Source of the DNA: Janthinobacterium sp. ROICE36
Lineage (GTDB): Bacteria; Pseudomonadota; Gammaproteobacteria; Burkholderiales; Burkholderiaceae_D
Length of the DNA: 60,915 nt
NCBI RefSeq assembly: GCF_002869965.1
Contig: NZ_PEBS01000032.1
Span: 1-60,915 of the forward strand
Direction of reading: 5' to 3'
Below, piece after piece: positions 27,199 to 38,681 of this stretch. Under the pieces are notes generated by a model. That model had not been told where the DNA came from. It worked only from the letters and a program-made list of their open reading frames with translations, and did no database searches. How positions within the stretch are numbered: position 1 is the stretch's first letter; each line of letters opens with the position of its first letter. The translations under genes were made by a program, and so were the position numbers.

Positions 27199-27692
27199 CA
27201 CTGCCCCGCTGGTTGGCTCGCAGACTGGCTCGCATCCTGCGCACTGCGGATGGTGCACATCAATTCCGCTTCCAGCGCCACTTTGCCGTCGACCGAGCCG
27301 ACGGCCTTGTACTTCCAGATGCCGCGCGAGACGCGCAGGATTTCCACGTCCATCTTCAGCTGGTCGCCCGGTTCGACAGGACGCTTGAAGCGGGCATTGT
27401 CGATGCCGACAAAGTACACGACCGAATTTTCGTCGGGCTTGACGCCCATTGACAGGAACGACAGCAAGGCCGCCGTTTGCGCCAGCGCTTCGATCATCAG
27501 CACGCCGGGCATGACCGGTTTGTGCGGGAAATGCCCCTGGAAGAACTCTTCGTTGACCGTCACGTTCTTGATGGCGGTGATGGTTTTGTTGGCTTCCCAG
27601 TCCAGCACGCGGTCAACCAGCAGCAACGGGTAGCGGTGCGGCAGCAGCGATTTGATGGCGAGGATGTCGAGGGTCTTTTTTTCAGTAGTCAT
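27198..27692 (-). CDS. fabZ: (3R)-hydroxyacyl-ACP dehydratase
   Basis: FabZ dehydrates hydroxyacyl-ACP in fatty acid synthesis and competes with LpxA/LpxD for hydroxyacyl-ACP, hence the shared operon. The hot-dog fold shows [18 protein letters not shown], catalytic His in [20 protein letters not shown], and [20 protein letters not shown]. It overlaps lpxD by 4 bp. Confidence 0.95.
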   Translation of the reverse strand: MTTEKKTLDILAIKSLLPHRYPLLLVDRVLDWEANKTITAIKNVTVNEEFFQGHFPHKPVMPGVLMIEALAQTAALLSFLSMGVKPDENSVVYFVGIDNARFKRPVEPGDQLKMDVEILRVSRGIWKYKAVGSVDGKVALEAELMCTIRSAQDASQSASQPAGQ

Positions 27693-28744
27693 TTTTCGTC
27701 TTGCGTGGTCAGTGTTTTAATTGTTTTTTCAAGCGCGCGTATCTTCTCGCGCATGCTTGACAGGTTGCGCACGATGGCGGCGCTCTTTTCCCAATCGGCG
27801 TTCTTGGCCAGCGGATAAAAACCCGTGTACTGGCCTGCTTCCGCGATCGAGCGCGAGACCATGCTGCCCGAGCCGACATGGACGCGGTCGGCGATCGTCA
27901 AATGACCGAGCACCATGGCGGCGCCGCCAAAGGTGCAGTACTTGCCGATGATGGCGCTGCCGGCCACGCCGACGCAGCCGGCCATGGCCGTATGCGCGCC
28001 GATATGGCAGTTGTGGCCGATCTGGATCTGGTTATCGAGCTTGACGCCATCTTCGATGATGGTGTCGGCCAGTGCGCCACGGTCGATGGTGGTATTGGCG
28101 CCGATATCGACATCGTCACCGATCACCACCCTGCCCGTCTGCGGAATCTTGATGTACACGCCACCTTCGTTGGCGAAGCCGAAGCCGTCGGTGCCGATCA
28201 CGGCGCCCGAATGGATGATGCCGCGCTGGCCGATCACGCAGCGCGCGTGGAAGGTCACGTTGGCGAGCAGCTGGGTGCCCGCGCCGATGACGGCATCGCG
28301 CCCCACCACGCAGCCAGGACCGATGACGCAGCCGGCGCCAATGACGGCGCCCGCTTCGATCACCGCATGCACGCCGACAGAGGCGCTGGCATCGACCTGC
28401 GCGCTGGCGTCGACAAAGGCGCTCGGATGGATGCCCATCGGTGCCTTGATCTCATGCAGGGCGGCGAAATACTGCGCCGCGCGCGCAAAATAGACATAGG
28501 GATTCGGAGTGACGATGCGCGCACCGGCGTACTCGGCACCGATCAGCGCATTGTCAGCCGGCGTAAGAATCAGCGCGGCAGCGCCGCTCTGCGCCGCCTG
28601 TGCGCGCAATTTGCTATTACTGAGAAAACTGATGTGCGAAGCGCCGGCATCGGCCAGCGGTGCGATCCCTGTGACTTCCAGGTTGGGCTCGCCCGCCAAC
28701 TGTCCACCGAAGCGTTCGACCAAATCTCCTAGTCGAGTGCCCAT
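27689..28744 (-). CDS. lpxD: UDP-3-O-(3-hydroxyacyl)glucosamine N-acyltransferase
   Basis: 351 residues: an N-terminal uridine-binding domain ([20 protein letters not shown]) and a beta-helix of hexapeptide repeats with the active-site His in [20 protein letters not shown], ending in a helical tail ([20 protein letters not shown]). It catalyses the third step of lipid A synthesis. Placed between skp and fabZ, as in most proteobacteria. Confidence 0.95.
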   Translation of the reverse strand: MGTRLGDLVERFGGQLAGEPNLEVTGIAPLADAGASHISFLSNSKLRAQAAQSGAAALILTPADNALIGAEYAGARIVTPNPYVYFARAAQYFAALHEIKAPMGIHPSAFVDASAQVDASASVGVHAVIEAGAVIGAGCVIGPGCVVGRDAVIGAGTQLLANVTFHARCVIGQRGIIHSGAVIGTDGFGFANEGGVYIKIPQTGRVVIGDDVDIGANTTIDRGALADTIIEDGVKLDNQIQIGHNCHIGAHTAMAGCVGVAGSAIIGKYCTFGGAAMVLGHLTIADRVHVGSGSMVSRSIAEAGQYTGFYPLAKNADWEKSAAIVRNLSSMREKIRALEKTIKTLTTQDEK

Positions 28745-28769
28745 CTTGATAACCCTTATTTTGTTACTG

Positions 28770-29288
28770 TTACTTGTCCAGCGCCTTCAAGACCTTGTCG
28801 GTAATGTCGATGCGCGGGCTGGCCCACAGGGCTTCCTGCAGCACGATGTCATATCCTTCGATATGCGCCATCTGCTGGATGATGGTGTTGGCTTTTTCCG
28901 CGATGGCGCTGCGCTCTTCGTTCGTGCGCTGGCTCAAGTCTTCGCGAAATTCACGCTGACGGCGTTGCAGCTCCTTGTCCAGCTCGAAAAACTCGCGCTG
29001 GCGCTTGGCGCGCTCGGCCTCGCTCAGGGTCGGCATATCCTTTTCCAGGGCTTCGTTGGCCACCTTGAAGCGGCTGGCCAGTTCCTGCACGGCTTTTTCG
29101 CGCGAGCGGAACTCTTCAGCCAGCTTGGCGCTGGCCGCCTTGGCCAGCCTCGATTCGTTATAAATACGTTCGCTGCTGATCCAGGCGATCTTCGAATCCT
29201 GAGCCTGCGCCTGCACCGGCAACAGCGAACTCCAGCACAATGCGATCACGGCAAGGGACTTGGGCAGGGTAGCGGATGCGGTGTTCAT
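28770..29288 (-). CDS. skp: Periplasmic chaperone Skp/OmpH
   Basis: A signal peptide ([20 protein letters not shown], cleaved near residue 30) precedes the OmpH fold: [20 protein letters not shown], then the long helical tentacles ([40 protein letters not shown]). Skp holds unfolded outer-membrane proteins and hands them to BamA, encoded just upstream. Confidence 0.92.
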   Translation of the reverse strand: MNTASATLPKSLAVIALCWSSLLPVQAQAQDSKIAWISSERIYNESRLAKAASAKLAEEFRSREKAVQELASRFKVANEALEKDMPTLSEAERAKRQREFFELDKELQRRQREFREDLSQRTNEERSAIAEKANTIIQQMAHIEGYDIVLQEALWASPRIDITDKVLKALDK

Positions 29289-29339
29289 GATACTCCATGG
29301 TCAAAAGGTAAAAGCTGTCGCCCCGGTTCAGATGGGCGC

Positions 29340-31676
29340 TTAGAAACCGGTGCCCATCTGGAACTGGAAGCGCTCCAGGCGGTCCGTCGGCTTGGCGTTC
29401 AGCGGTTTGGCATAGCTCAGCTTGAGCGGGCCCACCGGCGAAATCCAGCTGATGCCCAAGCCAGCAGAATAGCGCAATTGCGAGATCCGCATTTTTTCGC
29501 CTTCCTGGTAGACTTGACCGCCGTCAAGGAAACCGAACCAGCGCAAGCTGCGGTCATTGCCCGAACCGGGGAATGGCATCTGCAGTTCCGCGTTACCGAT
29601 CAGGCGCGAAGCGCCGCCCAGCGCATCGTTGGTGCTCGGCTCGACCGCGCCCAGCGAGGAACTCAGGTAGCCGCGCACCGAGCCGATACCGCCACCGTAG
29701 AAGTTCTTGAAGACCGGATACACGTGCTTGCCGATGCCGTGGCCATAATCGAGCTCGCCCTTGAGCGCCAGGGTGACCTTGCTGAACAACGGACGGAAAT
29801 ACTGGTGTTCATAGATGGCACGGAAGTATTTCTGGTCGCCAATCACGTCAGCCTCCAGGTTGATGCGCTGGTAGCGGCCGATCGATGGCGTCAGGGCGCT
29901 GTCGCGGCTGTCGCGTTGCCATGCCGCCGTCAGCGGGATGGAGTTCGTGGTGGCCGAACCGATACCGTCCGACGGACCGCCATTGTCGATCACATACTGC
30001 TTGAAGCGGACCGGGCTGGTGATGTCGGTTTCGATGCGCGAGCGCTCGGCGCCGATGCCGAAGAAGACAGTATCGACTTCCGAGAACGGCACGCCAAAAC
30101 TGACACGGCCACCGGTTTGCTTGATCTTGTAGCTGCCGATGTTCAGCGCGGGCGGTTCCGTCGTACGCAGGTAAACTTCAAAGCTGCGCGAAATGCCATC
30201 GTCCGTAAAGTACGGATTAGTTTGCGAAAACGCGATCGTGCGGCTGTAATGGCTGGTATTGAGTTCGATGCCGACCGTGTTGCCGCTACCGGCGAAGTTG
30301 GCCTGCGAAATCGATGCCGACAGGGTGAACTTCTCCGATTGCGAGAAGGCGCCACCGATCAGGAAGTTACCCGTTGGTTTTTCCACCACCGTCACGTTGA
30401 CGTCAACCTGGTCGGTCGAGCCCTGCGCTTCGGGCGTATCGATGGTCACATCCTTGAAGTAGCCCAGGCGGTCGACGCGGTCGCGCGACAGCTTGATCTT
30501 GTTGCTGTCATACCAGGACGATTCGAACTGGCGGAATTCGCGGCGAATGACTTCATCGCGCGTGGTGGTGTTGCCGGCGATATTCATGTGGCGCACGTAC
30601 ACGCGCTTGCCCGGATCGATGAAGAAAGTAAAACCTACTTCATGCTTTTCACGGTTGATTTCCGGGTTGGCGTTAACGTTGGCGAAAGCATAGCCGAACG
30701 TGGCCAGGCGGTCCTGGATGCGTTTATTCGTGGCCGTCAGGCGCGCGCCAGAGTAAATTTCACCTTCGCGCATCAGATTCAGGGCCTTCAGTTCTTCTTC
30801 GCGGCCGAACATCTCGCCTTCGAATTTGGTGCCGGCGATTTTGTACTTTTCACCTTCCGTGATATTGATCGTCAGGTAGATGTCTTTTTTATCGGGCGTG
30901 ATCGACACTTGCGTGGAGTCGACCTGCATCTCGATATAGCCGCGGTCCAGGTAGTAGGACTTGAGCGACTCGATGTCGCCCGTCAGCTTGGTCTTCGAAT
31001 ACTGATCGGCTTTGGTGTACCAGCTGAACCAGCCGCCCGTGTTCAGGGCCAGTTGTTCGCGCAGCTCCTTGTCGCTGAAGGCCTTGTTGCCGACGATGTT
31101 GATCTGCTTGATGCGGGCCACGTCGCCCTCGTCGACGGCGAACACCACGTTGACGCGGTTACGCTCGATCGGCGTGACGGTGGTGGTGATCTTCACGCCG
31201 TACAGGCCATGCGACAGATACTGGCGCTTGAGCTCCTGTTCCGCGCGGTCGACCGAAGCCTTGTCGAAAATCTTGGCTTCGCCCACGCCGATTTCCTTCA
31301 ATGCCTTGACCAGCACATCTTTCTCAAATTCCTTGGTGCCCGTGAATTCCACGGCAGCGATGGCCGGGCGCTCCTCGACCAGCACCACCAGTACGTCGCC
31401 ATCGACTTCCAGGCGTACATCCTTGAAAAAACCCGTCGCGTACAAGGCTTTGATGGCGGCGATACTCTTCTCGTCGGAGAACGTTTCGCCGACGCGCACT
31501 GGCAGGTAGCTGAAAACAGTACCCGCTTCAGTACGCTGGATCCCTTCGACCCGGATATCCTTGACAGTAAATGGCTGGACGGCCAGCGCATGGCCGGCAC
31601 ACAAGGCCATGACGGCAGCGCCGATCAGGCTGCGACGAAAGGAAGGCAAGGCAAAACGAGCAGAATGTAATTTCAT
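29340..31676 (-). CDS. bamA: Outer membrane assembly factor BamA
   Basis: The 778-residue precursor has a signal peptide (LIGAAVMALCAGHALA), five POTRA domains (about 32-430, starting PFTVKDIRVEGIQRTEAGTV) and a C-terminal 16-strand barrel with the conserved VRGY-type loop (GGIGSVRGYLSSSLG) and a terminal Phe (QMGTGF). BamA inserts beta-barrel proteins into the outer membrane. Confidence 0.96.
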   Translation of the reverse strand: MKLHSARFALPSFRRSLIGAAVMALCAGHALAVQPFTVKDIRVEGIQRTEAGTVFSYLPVRVGETFSDEKSIAAIKALYATGFFKDVRLEVDGDVLVVLVEERPAIAAVEFTGTKEFEKDVLVKALKEIGVGEAKIFDKASVDRAEQELKRQYLSHGLYGVKITTTVTPIERNRVNVVFAVDEGDVARIKQINIVGNKAFSDKELREQLALNTGGWFSWYTKADQYSKTKLTGDIESLKSYYLDRGYIEMQVDSTQVSITPDKKDIYLTINITEGEKYKIAGTKFEGEMFGREEELKALNLMREGEIYSGARLTATNKRIQDRLATFGYAFANVNANPEINREKHEVGFTFFIDPGKRVYVRHMNIAGNTTTRDEVIRREFRQFESSWYDSNKIKLSRDRVDRLGYFKDVTIDTPEAQGSTDQVDVNVTVVEKPTGNFLIGGAFSQSEKFTLSASISQANFAGSGNTVGIELNTSHYSRTIAFSQTNPYFTDDGISRSFEVYLRTTEPPALNIGSYKIKQTGGRVSFGVPFSEVDTVFFGIGAERSRIETDITSPVRFKQYVIDNGGPSDGIGSATTNSIPLTAAWQRDSRDSALTPSIGRYQRINLEADVIGDQKYFRAIYEHQYFRPLFSKVTLALKGELDYGHGIGKHVYPVFKNFYGGGIGSVRGYLSSSLGAVEPSTNDALGGASRLIGNAELQMPFPGSGNDRSLRWFGFLDGGQVYQEGEKMRISQLRYSAGLGISWISPVGPLKLSYAKPLNAKPTDRLERFQFQMGTGF

Positions 31677-31759
31677 TGGGGTTATTCAATGGGTAAATCA
31701 ATGGACAACATACACAAAAGATTGCTTGTGCGACTCACGCAATGGCATCAACCACCGCC

Positions 31760-33121
31760 CTAATTAAGCAATCGCAACACGTCATTAAAGACGGCAAGCA
31801 CCATCAAGGTCAGCAACAAACCGATCCCCAGGCGCTGGGCAATCTCGCCTACGCGCTCCGGCAAGGGGCGTCCGGTCAAAACTTCCAGCGAATAATACAG
31901 CAAATGCCCGCCATCCAGAACAGGAATGGGTAGCAAATTCATCACGCCCAGACTGATACTGATGAAGGCGATGAAGCTCAGGTAGCTTACCAGGCCGATG
32001 CGCGCCGTCTGGCCCGCGTAATCGGCGATGGTAATGGGCCCCGTCACATTCTTCAGCGAGACCTGGCCGGTGATCATTTTACCCAGCATTTTCAGGCTCA
32101 TGACACTGGTATCCCAGACTTTGGCGGACGCCTTGCCCACGGCAGAGAACGGTCCGGAGGCCACGGTGATCATATCCGGCACCTGCCCCAGCTTTGCCTG
32201 GATCTTACCAACTGTTACAGCTCCCTCTGTCCCGGCGCCCGGCACGGCATCCGGCGTAATGGGCAAGGTCAGGTCCTGACCCTGGCGCAAGAGTTGCAAT
32301 TGCAAGGTCCGGCCTGGCGCCTGGCTCAGGGTGGCGATGACGACCGCCACCTCATGCACGGGCTGTTCGTCGATGGCCAGAATCTGGTCGTTTTTCTGCA
32401 GGCCGGCGCGCGCGGCGGCGCCACCAGGCATGATTTCCATCAGGGTGGGCGCGGAACGGGCCAGGGTCAGGCCCAGCTTGCCCAGCACGTCGCCTTCCAG
32501 ATCCGTTTCCGTCAGGCTGGCCGTCGGCAGGTTCGCTTCCTGCTGCCCACGGTCGGGACGGTGCACTTCGATGCGCGCCGGCTGCTTGTCGAGGGTGGCC
32601 TGAATCAGTTCCCAGCGCAGCTCGGACCAGCTGGCCACGGCCTTGCCATTCACCGTTTCAACCGTATCGCCGCTGCGCAAGCCAGCCGCATAGGCGGCCG
32701 TCTGCTCGGCCACGGGACCGAGCTTGCTCGACGGCTCTTCGATGCCATGCATGAACAGACCCGCGTACAGCACGATGGCGACGAGGAAATTGGCCAGCGG
32801 GCCGGCGGCCACGATGACAATGCGGCGCCACACGCTCTGGCGCGTGAATTCACGGCGCAATTCGCTTTCCGGCAAGTCGCTGAGGTCTTGCGCGCGGCTG
32901 TCGAGCATGCTGACATAGCCGCCCAGCGGCAGCGCGGAAATCGCCCATTCCGTCTGGTCCTTGCCGAACTTGCGCGAATACACTACTTTTCCCATGCCAA
33001 TCGAGAAACGCAGCACTTTCACGCCGCACCAGCGCGCCACCAGATAGTGACCCAGCTCGTGCAGGGTAACCAGGGAACCGAGCGCGACGATAAAGGCCAG
33101 CAAGGTGGTAATCAAGGTCAT
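31760..33121 (-). CDS. rseP: Site-2 zinc metalloprotease RseP
   Basis: Intramembrane protease that cuts anti-sigma factor RseA after DegS and clears signal peptides. The zinc site HELGH is at residues 21-25 in the first membrane helix, two PDZ domains lie in the middle ([20 protein letters not shown]), and the third zinc ligand is in [20 protein letters not shown] near residue 400. It overlaps dxr by 4 bp (ATGA). Confidence 0.95.
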   Translation of the reverse strand: MTLITTLLAFIVALGSLVTLHELGHYLVARWCGVKVLRFSIGMGKVVYSRKFGKDQTEWAISALPLGGYVSMLDSRAQDLSDLPESELRREFTRQSVWRRIVIVAAGPLANFLVAIVLYAGLFMHGIEEPSSKLGPVAEQTAAYAAGLRSGDTVETVNGKAVASWSELRWELIQATLDKQPARIEVHRPDRGQQEANLPTASLTETDLEGDVLGKLGLTLARSAPTLMEIMPGGAAARAGLQKNDQILAIDEQPVHEVAVVIATLSQAPGRTLQLQLLRQGQDLTLPITPDAVPGAGTEGAVTVGKIQAKLGQVPDMITVASGPFSAVGKASAKVWDTSVMSLKMLGKMITGQVSLKNVTGPITIADYAGQTARIGLVSYLSFIAFISISLGVMNLLPIPVLDGGHLLYYSLEVLTGRPLPERVGEIAQRLGIGLLLTLMVLAVFNDVLRLLN

Positions 33122-34302
33122 GCGGCCAGCCTTAGTGCGATATACGCGTGCGCGGCCACGCGGGCCAGGCGATCCTGCTCCATCACGGCCTCGATGCTGG
33201 AGGCGGCGCCATGCGGCACCGTCTCGATCACATGCGCGATGACGCGGTCGATCTGGCGGAAGCCGATCTGCTCATCGAGGAAGGCTTGCACGGCCACTTC
33301 ATTGGCCGCGTTCAGCAAGGCTGGCGCCGTGCCGCCCGCGCGCAAGGCGTCGAAGGCCAGCGCCAGACAGGGGAAACGACGGAAATCGGGACGTTCGAAA
33401 TGCAGGGTGGCCACTTGCGCCAAATCAAGCTGCGCCACGCCGGAAGCGATACGCTGCGGATAGGCCAGCGCATGCGCGATCGGCGTACGCATGTCCGGGT
33501 TGCCCAGTTGGGCCAGCACGGAACCGTCGACATACGACACCATCGAATGAATCACGCTTTGCGGATGAATCAGCACTTCGATCTGCTCGGCCGGCGCGCC
33601 GAACAGCCAGTGCGCTTCGATCACTTCCAGGCCCTTGTTCATCATGGTGGCCGAATCGACGGAAATCTTGCGCCCCATGGCCCAGGTCGGATGCTTGCAC
33701 GCCTGGTCCGGCGTGACCGTGTCGAGCGTCTCGACATCGCGCGTAAGGAAGGGGCCGCCGGACGCCGTCAGCACGATTTTCGCCACGCCTGCGGCACCTG
33801 GCGTGCGGCCATGCGCATGCGGCATGCATTGGAAGATGGCGTTATGCTCGCTATCGATGGGCAGCAGCACGGCGCCGTTATCGTACACGGCATCGATGAA
33901 CAACTGGCCAGACATGACCAGCGCTTCTTTATTGGCCAGCAATACTTTCTTGCCAGCACGTGCCGCTGCCAGGGTCGGCGCCAGGCCGGCCGCGCCCACG
34001 ATGGCCGCCATCACGCCCGTCACTTGCGGTGCGCTGGCGATGGCGCACAGGGCCTCCACGCCGTACTCGACTTGCGTAGCAACGCCCTGCCCGCGCAGCA
34101 AACGCGTCAGTTCAAGGGCGGCATCTGCCGTGCCGACGACGGCGCGCTGCGGACGGAACTGCAAGCACTGCGCGGCCAGTTCGGCCACGCGGCTGTGCGC
34201 GCTCAGCGCATACACGCTGTATTGCTCGGGATGACGCGCGAGCACGTCCAGGGTGGACACGCCGATCGAGCCGGTCGCGCCAAGGATGGTGATGTATTGC
34301 AT
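33118..34302 (-). CDS. dxr: 1-deoxy-D-xylulose 5-phosphate reductoisomerase
   Basis: 394 residues. Committed step of the MEP isoprenoid pathway. NADPH site [20 protein letters not shown], metal and substrate region [34 protein letters not shown] and [20 protein letters not shown]. The ATG at 34302 fits the family N-terminus exactly; the longer open frame upstream is cdsA sequence in another frame. It supplies precursors for UppS encoded two genes upstream. Confidence 0.96.
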   Translation of the reverse strand: MQYITILGATGSIGVSTLDVLARHPEQYSVYALSAHSRVAELAAQCLQFRPQRAVVGTADAALELTRLLRGQGVATQVEYGVEALCAIASAPQVTGVMAAIVGAAGLAPTLAAARAGKKVLLANKEALVMSGQLFIDAVYDNGAVLLPIDSEHNAIFQCMPHAHGRTPGAAGVAKIVLTASGGPFLTRDVETLDTVTPDQACKHPTWAMGRKISVDSATMMNKGLEVIEAHWLFGAPAEQIEVLIHPQSVIHSMVSYVDGSVLAQLGNPDMRTPIAHALAYPQRIASGVAQLDLAQVATLHFERPDFRRFPCLALAFDALRAGGTAPALLNAANEVAVQAFLDEQIGFRQIDRVIAHVIETVPHGAASSIEAVMEQDRLARVAAHAYIALRLAA

Positions 34303-34310
34303 GAGTTTCC

Positions 34311-35144
34311 TTAAAGCCAGCTGGCCACGAGGGCGGCAAATGGCAGGACCGGAATCAGCGCGTCGATACGGTCGAGTACGCCGCCATGGCCGGGCAGCAG
34401 CTTGCTGCTGTCCTTGATGCCGGCGCGGCGCTTCAATTGCGATTCGAACAAGTCGCCGACGATGCTGGCCGCGACGATCAGCAACAGCACCAGCACGGCC
34501 ACCAACCAGCCACGGCGCAATTGCAGCTGCACGGCGAAGGTGTCTTGCAGCACCGGCAGCGATGGCGCGGCAACGATGGTGATGGCGGCGATGAGCAGCA
34601 CGGCGATGCCGCCGCCGATGGCACCTTCCCAGGATTTCCCAGGAGAAATACTGGGCGCCAGCTTGCGCTTGCCGAAAGCCTTGCCCGAGAAATACGCGCC
34701 GATATCGGCGATCCATACCAGCGCCATGACGGACAGCAGGTACAAAGGGCTATGCAGGAACAAGGCGATGATGGCGACGAAGCAACCGACGATGGTCACC
34801 GGGTACACCAGGCTGAGCAAGGTATTGCCCAGGCCTTCGGTGGGCGGCAAGCCCGTCGCCAGCGAGGGCACGAAGCGGATCAGCCAGATGGCCACGCACA
34901 AGGCAAACCAGAAATTGAGCTGCGCCATGCCGTTAGCGACAAAAAACGTATACGCGAAGGCGGCAGTCCAGACGGCAGCAATCAAGAGCGCCTGGCGATT
35001 TTTAAAAATGCGGAAGCTTTCCCAGACGGCGGCGCCGAAGAACGCCGTGGCGATCACGGCGAAGGCGGGGAAATAATTCAGATACAGAACCGGCAGCAAG
35101 ACCGCCAAGAGGACCAGGGCGGTGATTATCCGTGTTTTCAGCAT
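34311..35144 (-). CDS. cdsA: Phosphatidate cytidylyltransferase
   Basis: Makes CDP-diacylglycerol for phospholipids. The 277-residue protein has about eight membrane segments and the complete C-terminal signature [20 protein letters not shown] followed by LDRIDAL. It overlaps uppS by one base and is 8 bp from dxr. Confidence 0.95.
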   Translation of the reverse strand: MLKTRIITALVLLAVLLPVLYLNYFPAFAVIATAFFGAAVWESFRIFKNRQALLIAAVWTAAFAYTFFVANGMAQLNFWFALCVAIWLIRFVPSLATGLPPTEGLGNTLLSLVYPVTIVGCFVAIIALFLHSPLYLLSVMALVWIADIGAYFSGKAFGKRKLAPSISPGKSWEGAIGGGIAVLLIAAITIVAAPSLPVLQDTFAVQLQLRRGWLVAVLVLLLIVAASIVGDLFESQLKRRAGIKDSSKLLPGHGGVLDRIDALIPVLPFAALVASWL

Positions 35145-35911
35145 CAGTTTGTCTTTTCAGTTAATTGCGCGCTGGTACGGCCAAAGCGCCGTTCGCGCTG
35201 CTGGTAAGACGCGATTGCCGCGTCGAGGCACTCGTCATTGAAGTCGGGCCAGAAAGTCTCGGTAAAAAACAGCTCAGTGTACGCCAGTTGCCACAGCAGG
35301 AAATTGGAAATGCGCTGCTCGCCGCCCGTGCGGATGAACAGGTCAGGCTCGGGCGCATAGGCCATGGCCAGGTGCGGCGCCAGTTGCTCTTCCGTGTAAG
35401 CCTGTCCGGCAGGCTGGCCGTTGGCGGCAGCCTCGACCGTCATTTTGTTGACTGCCTGCATGATGTCCCAGCGGCCGCCGTAATTGGCGCAGATCGTCAC
35501 CGTCAGACGCGTGTTGCGCGCCGTCTTGCGTTGCGCATTGGCGATCAAGGTTTGCAGCTGGTCGTTGAAGCGCGACAGGTCGCCCACCACTTTCAAGCGG
35601 ATGTCGTTGGCATGCATCTTGACCACTTCGCGTTCCAGCATGGTGACGAACAGGCGCATCAGCATCGACACTTCTTCTTCCGGGCGGCGCCAGTTTTCCG
35701 AGCTGAAGGCAAACAGGGTCAGATATTCGACGCCCCGTTCGAGGCAGGTCTCGACGACACCGCGCACGGCGTCGGCGCCCTTGACGTGGCCAGCCACGCG
35801 CGGCAGGAAGCGTTTGGTTGCCCAGCGGCCATTGCCATCCATAATGATTGCCACATGGCGCGGCACTGTGCCCACCTCAGGTACTGCCGTTGTCGAACTC
35901 GAATAGATCAT
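35144..35911 (-). CDS. uppS: Undecaprenyl diphosphate synthase
   Basis: Cis-prenyltransferase that makes the C55 lipid carrier of peptidoglycan and O-antigen. 255 residues with the catalytic start [20 protein letters not shown], the region [20 protein letters not shown] and the substrate motif [20 protein letters not shown]. It is followed by cdsA. Confidence 0.95.
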   Translation of the reverse strand: MIYSSSTTAVPEVGTVPRHVAIIMDGNGRWATKRFLPRVAGHVKGADAVRGVVETCLERGVEYLTLFAFSSENWRRPEEEVSMLMRLFVTMLEREVVKMHANDIRLKVVGDLSRFNDQLQTLIANAQRKTARNTRLTVTICANYGGRWDIMQAVNKMTVEAAANGQPAGQAYTEEQLAPHLAMAYAPEPDLFIRTGGEQRISNFLLWQLAYTELFFTETFWPDFNDECLDAAIASYQQRERRFGRTSAQLTEKTN

Positions 35912-35961
35912 GAAAACACGAATACCAAAAATAAAAGATAACTATTATGCGCCAAATAGCA

Positions 35962-35992
35962 CTGCCCGGAAAAGCCATGCTTTCCCGGGCAG
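35962..35992 (-). terminator. Hairpin between frr and uppS (possible weak terminator)
   Basis: CTGCCCGG...AAAGC pairs with GCTTT...CCGGGCAG (35962-35975 with 35979-35992), a ~14-bp stem with one mismatch. No T-run follows leftward, so readthrough into uppS is likely; it may act as a processing or attenuation site. Confidence 0.45.
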
Positions 35993-36009
35993 CGTCAAAG
36001 GACTGAAAA

Positions 36010-36570
36010 CTAGACCGTCAGCACTTCTTTTTCTTTGTCGACCACCATCTTGTCTATGTCGGCAATAAACTTGTCCGTCAGCTTCTGCACTTCTTCCGAC
36101 GAGCGGCGCTCATCGTCCTCGGAGCAGGCTTTTTCCTTGACCAGTTTCTTCAGCGACTCGTTCGCATCGCGGCGAATGTTACGCACGGCAATCTTTGCGT
36201 CTTCCGCTTCGGTCTTGACCAGCTTGACCATTTCCTTGCGACGCTCTTCCGTCAGCGGCGGCGTCGGGACGCGGATCAGGTCACCCTGCGCCGATGGATT
36301 CAAACCCAGGTCGGCGTCGCGGATGGCTTTTTCGATGGTGTTGGCCATCTTTTTTTCGTACGGCTGCACACCGATGGTGCGCGCGTCGATCAGGGTCACG
36401 TTGGCGACCTGGGTCAGCGCCGTCGGCGAACCGTAGTAATCGACCATCACGTGGTCCAGGATACCCGTATGGGCGCGGCCGGTACGCACTTTGGCCAGGT
36501 CGGCCCGCAGTGTTTCCAGCGACTTCGTCATGCGTTCCTGGGTGTTCTTTTTAACGTCAGCTAAGGACAT
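36010..36570 (-). CDS. frr: Ribosome recycling factor
   Basis: 186 residues. RRF splits post-termination ribosomes with EF-G. Complete family pattern: [60 protein letters not shown] and [20 protein letters not shown]. Order rpsB-tsf-pyrH-frr is conserved across bacteria. Confidence 0.96.
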   Translation of the reverse strand: MSLADVKKNTQERMTKSLETLRADLAKVRTGRAHTGILDHVMVDYYGSPTALTQVANVTLIDARTIGVQPYEKKMANTIEKAIRDADLGLNPSAQGDLIRVPTPPLTEERRKEMVKLVKTEAEDAKIAVRNIRRDANESLKKLVKEKACSEDDERRSSEEVQKLTDKFIADIDKMVVDKEKEVLTV

Positions 36571-36747
36571 TACTCTACTCCTTGTCTTGATAATAATGAA
36601 TATTTCTACTGCGCTTGCGATGAAAACACTAGCTCAGTCGGGAGTGCCGAAAACCGTTCAGGGCCAGGCGCAGCGCCGAAGACAGTACTTGAGGTACGGC
36701 GAGGCGCTGCAACGCAGCCATGGACGGTTTCTCGGTGCTCCTTATTT

Positions 36748-37464
36748 CTATACGTGGACCAGCGTGCCCTCATCTTCGCCCATGATCACGCGCATCAGCG
36801 CGCCTGGCTTGGTGATCGAAAACACTTTAATTGGCAGTTTCTGGTCGCGGCACAGGGCGAATGCGGTGGCATCCATCACTTGCAGGTGCTTGGCGATGGC
36901 CTCGTCGAACGTAATCGTGTGGAACAGGGTGGCGTTCGGATCCTTCTTCGGATCGGCCGTGTAGACGCCGTCGACCTTGGTGGCCTTCAGGACGATCTCG
37001 GCACTGATCTCGGAACCGCGCAGGGCGGCTGCCGTATCGGTGGTGAAGAACGGATTGCCGGTGCCGGCGGCGAAGACAACCACTTTGCCTTCTTCCAGGT
37101 ATTGCAGGGCTTTCGGACGAACGTATGGCTCGACAACTTGCTCGATGCCGATGGCCGACATGACGCGCGCGACGATGCCGACGTGGCGCATCGCATCGGC
37201 CAGGGCCAGTGCATTCATCACGGTGGCAAGCATGCCCATGTAGTCGGCGGTGGCACGGTCCATGCCTTGCGCGCCAGGCGCAACGCCGCGGAAGATATTG
37301 CCGCCGCCAATCACGATTGCCAGTTCCACACCCAACTTCGCCACCTCGGCCACATCGGCCACCATGCGCTCGATCGTGGCGCGGTTGATGCCATAGGGAT
37401 CATCGCCCATCAGGGCTTCGCCGGACAACTTGAGGAGGACGCGCTTGTAGGCTGGTTTTGACAT
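36748..37464 (-). CDS. pyrH: UMP kinase
   Basis: Bacterial UMP kinase of the amino-acid-kinase fold, 238 residues from ATG 37464: [60 protein letters not shown] and [20 protein letters not shown]. It phosphorylates UMP to UDP. The longer frame to 37584 has no family support. Confidence 0.96.
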   Translation of the reverse strand: MSKPAYKRVLLKLSGEALMGDDPYGINRATIERMVADVAEVAKLGVELAIVIGGGNIFRGVAPGAQGMDRATADYMGMLATVMNALALADAMRHVGIVARVMSAIGIEQVVEPYVRPKALQYLEEGKVVVFAAGTGNPFFTTDTAAALRGSEISAEIVLKATKVDGVYTADPKKDPNATLFHTITFDEAIAKHLQVMDATAFALCRDQKLPIKVFSITKPGALMRVIMGEDEGTLVHV

Positions 37465-37575
37465 GAGCTGGGGCTCCATAAATGAGGTTATTCGAGTATG
37501 ACATGGCGCAGCGCCTTGCAGCGCCGGATAGGCGCGCGTAGCTGCCCATGCCGCCGCCCGGCACGACAGGTGCGG

Positions 37576-37606
37576 GCGGGCCAAAAAAACGGGCCTCTCG
37601 GCCCGC
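37576..37606 (-). terminator. Terminator of tsf
   Basis: CGGGCC/GGCCCG (37590-37595 with 37600-37605) with loop TCTC is followed leftward by TTTTTTTGG. It starts ~7 bp after the tsf stop, so pyrH expression needs readthrough or its own promoter in the 110 bp between. Confidence 0.85.
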
Positions 37607-37611
37607 TTTAC

Positions 37612-38523
37612 TTACGCTCCCTGGGAGGCAGCCATCTGTGCTGCGACTTCTGCTGCGAAGTCGTCTTGCTTCTTCTCGATGCCCTCGCCTACCACGTACA
37701 TGGCAAAACCTTTGACGCTGGTGTTAGCCGCCTTCAGCATTTGCTCAACCGACAGCTTGTCGTTTTTCACGAAATCCTGGTTCAGCAGCGATACTTCTTT
37801 CAGGAACTTCTGTACGGAACCTTCCAGGCGCTTGGCCAGGATTTCCGGCGATTGCGCCGGCTTGCCTTCGGCGGCTGCTTTGACTGCGTCTTCTTCGGCT
37901 TTCAGTTGTGCAACCGAACGCTCTTTTTCGATCAGTTCCGCAGGAACTTCGTTCGACGACAGCGACACTGGCTTCATGGCAGCGATGTGCATGGCCACGT
38001 CTTTGCCGACTTGCTCATCGGCACCGTCGAATTCGACGATCACGCCGATGCGCGCGCCGTGCAGGTACGACGCCAGCTTGTTGCTGGTTTCGAAACGCTG
38101 GAAGCGGCGGATGGTCATGTTTTCGCCGATTTTGCCGATCAGGGCAGCGCGCACGTCGTCCAGGGTCTTGCCATCGAGTGGCAGGGCCAGCAGGGCAGCG
38201 ACGTCAGCCGGGTTGTGTTCCGCTACCAGACGGGCAGCGTTGTTGGCCAGTGCCAGGAAATCGTCATTTTTCGCAACGAAGTCGGTTTCCGAGTTCACTT
38301 CGACCAGGGCACCTACGCCATTGGCGATGTAGGTTGCCACAACGCCTTCAGCGGTGATGCGTGCCGATGCTTTCGATGCCTTGCCGCCCAGTTTGACGCG
38401 CAGGATCTCTTCCGCACGCGCCATGTCGCCTTCGGCTTCGGTCAGTGCTTTTTTGCATTCCATCATTGGTGCGTCGGTTTTGCCGCGCAATTCGCCTACC
38501 ATCGCTGCTGTAATCGCTGCCAT
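37612..38523 (-). CDS. tsf: Elongation factor Ts
   Basis: 303 residues. EF-Ts reloads EF-Tu with GTP. N-terminal UBA-like helices ([40 protein letters not shown]), core [20 protein letters not shown] and [10 protein letters not shown]. It follows rpsB across a strong hairpin, as in other bacteria. Confidence 0.96.
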   Translation of the reverse strand: MAAITAAMVGELRGKTDAPMMECKKALTEAEGDMARAEEILRVKLGGKASKASARITAEGVVATYIANGVGALVEVNSETDFVAKNDDFLALANNAARLVAEHNPADVAALLALPLDGKTLDDVRAALIGKIGENMTIRRFQRFETSNKLASYLHGARIGVIVEFDGADEQVGKDVAMHIAAMKPVSLSSNEVPAELIEKERSVAQLKAEEDAVKAAAEGKPAQSPEILAKRLEGSVQKFLKEVSLLNQDFVKNDKLSVEQMLKAANTSVKGFAMYVVGEGIEKKQDDFAAEVAAQMAASQGA

Positions 38524-38600
38524 GTGTTTCTCCTGATTCGGTGAGTCGATAGTCGCGGCCGGGCATGCATGCCTCGCCAGCGGTGCCTATCGTTTTTTTG

Positions 38601-38634
38601 TTAAAAAAAAGGGGGAGCTGCTGCCACCCCTTTT
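38601..38634 (-). terminator. Terminator/attenuator between rpsB and tsf
   Basis: AAAAGGGG (38607-38614) pairs with CCCCTTTT (38627-38634), and eight T plus AAC follow leftward. A partial terminator in this gap is known from E. coli and lets tsf be made at a different level from rpsB; here its strength is inferred from sequence only. Confidence 0.8.
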
Positions 38635-38681
38635 CCCTTACTGCTGTGCTTACAAACGGCTATCTCGCGATAGCCTGGCCA

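Noticed and set aside
28509..31670. A 1053-codon rightward frame over skp and bamA
   Set aside because: It lies opposite bamA and skp, which match their families in full; the length results from high G+C third positions.
34303..34716. N-terminal extension of Dxr by ~138 codons
   Set aside because: The extra residues are cdsA sequence in another frame; the family N-terminus begins at 34302.
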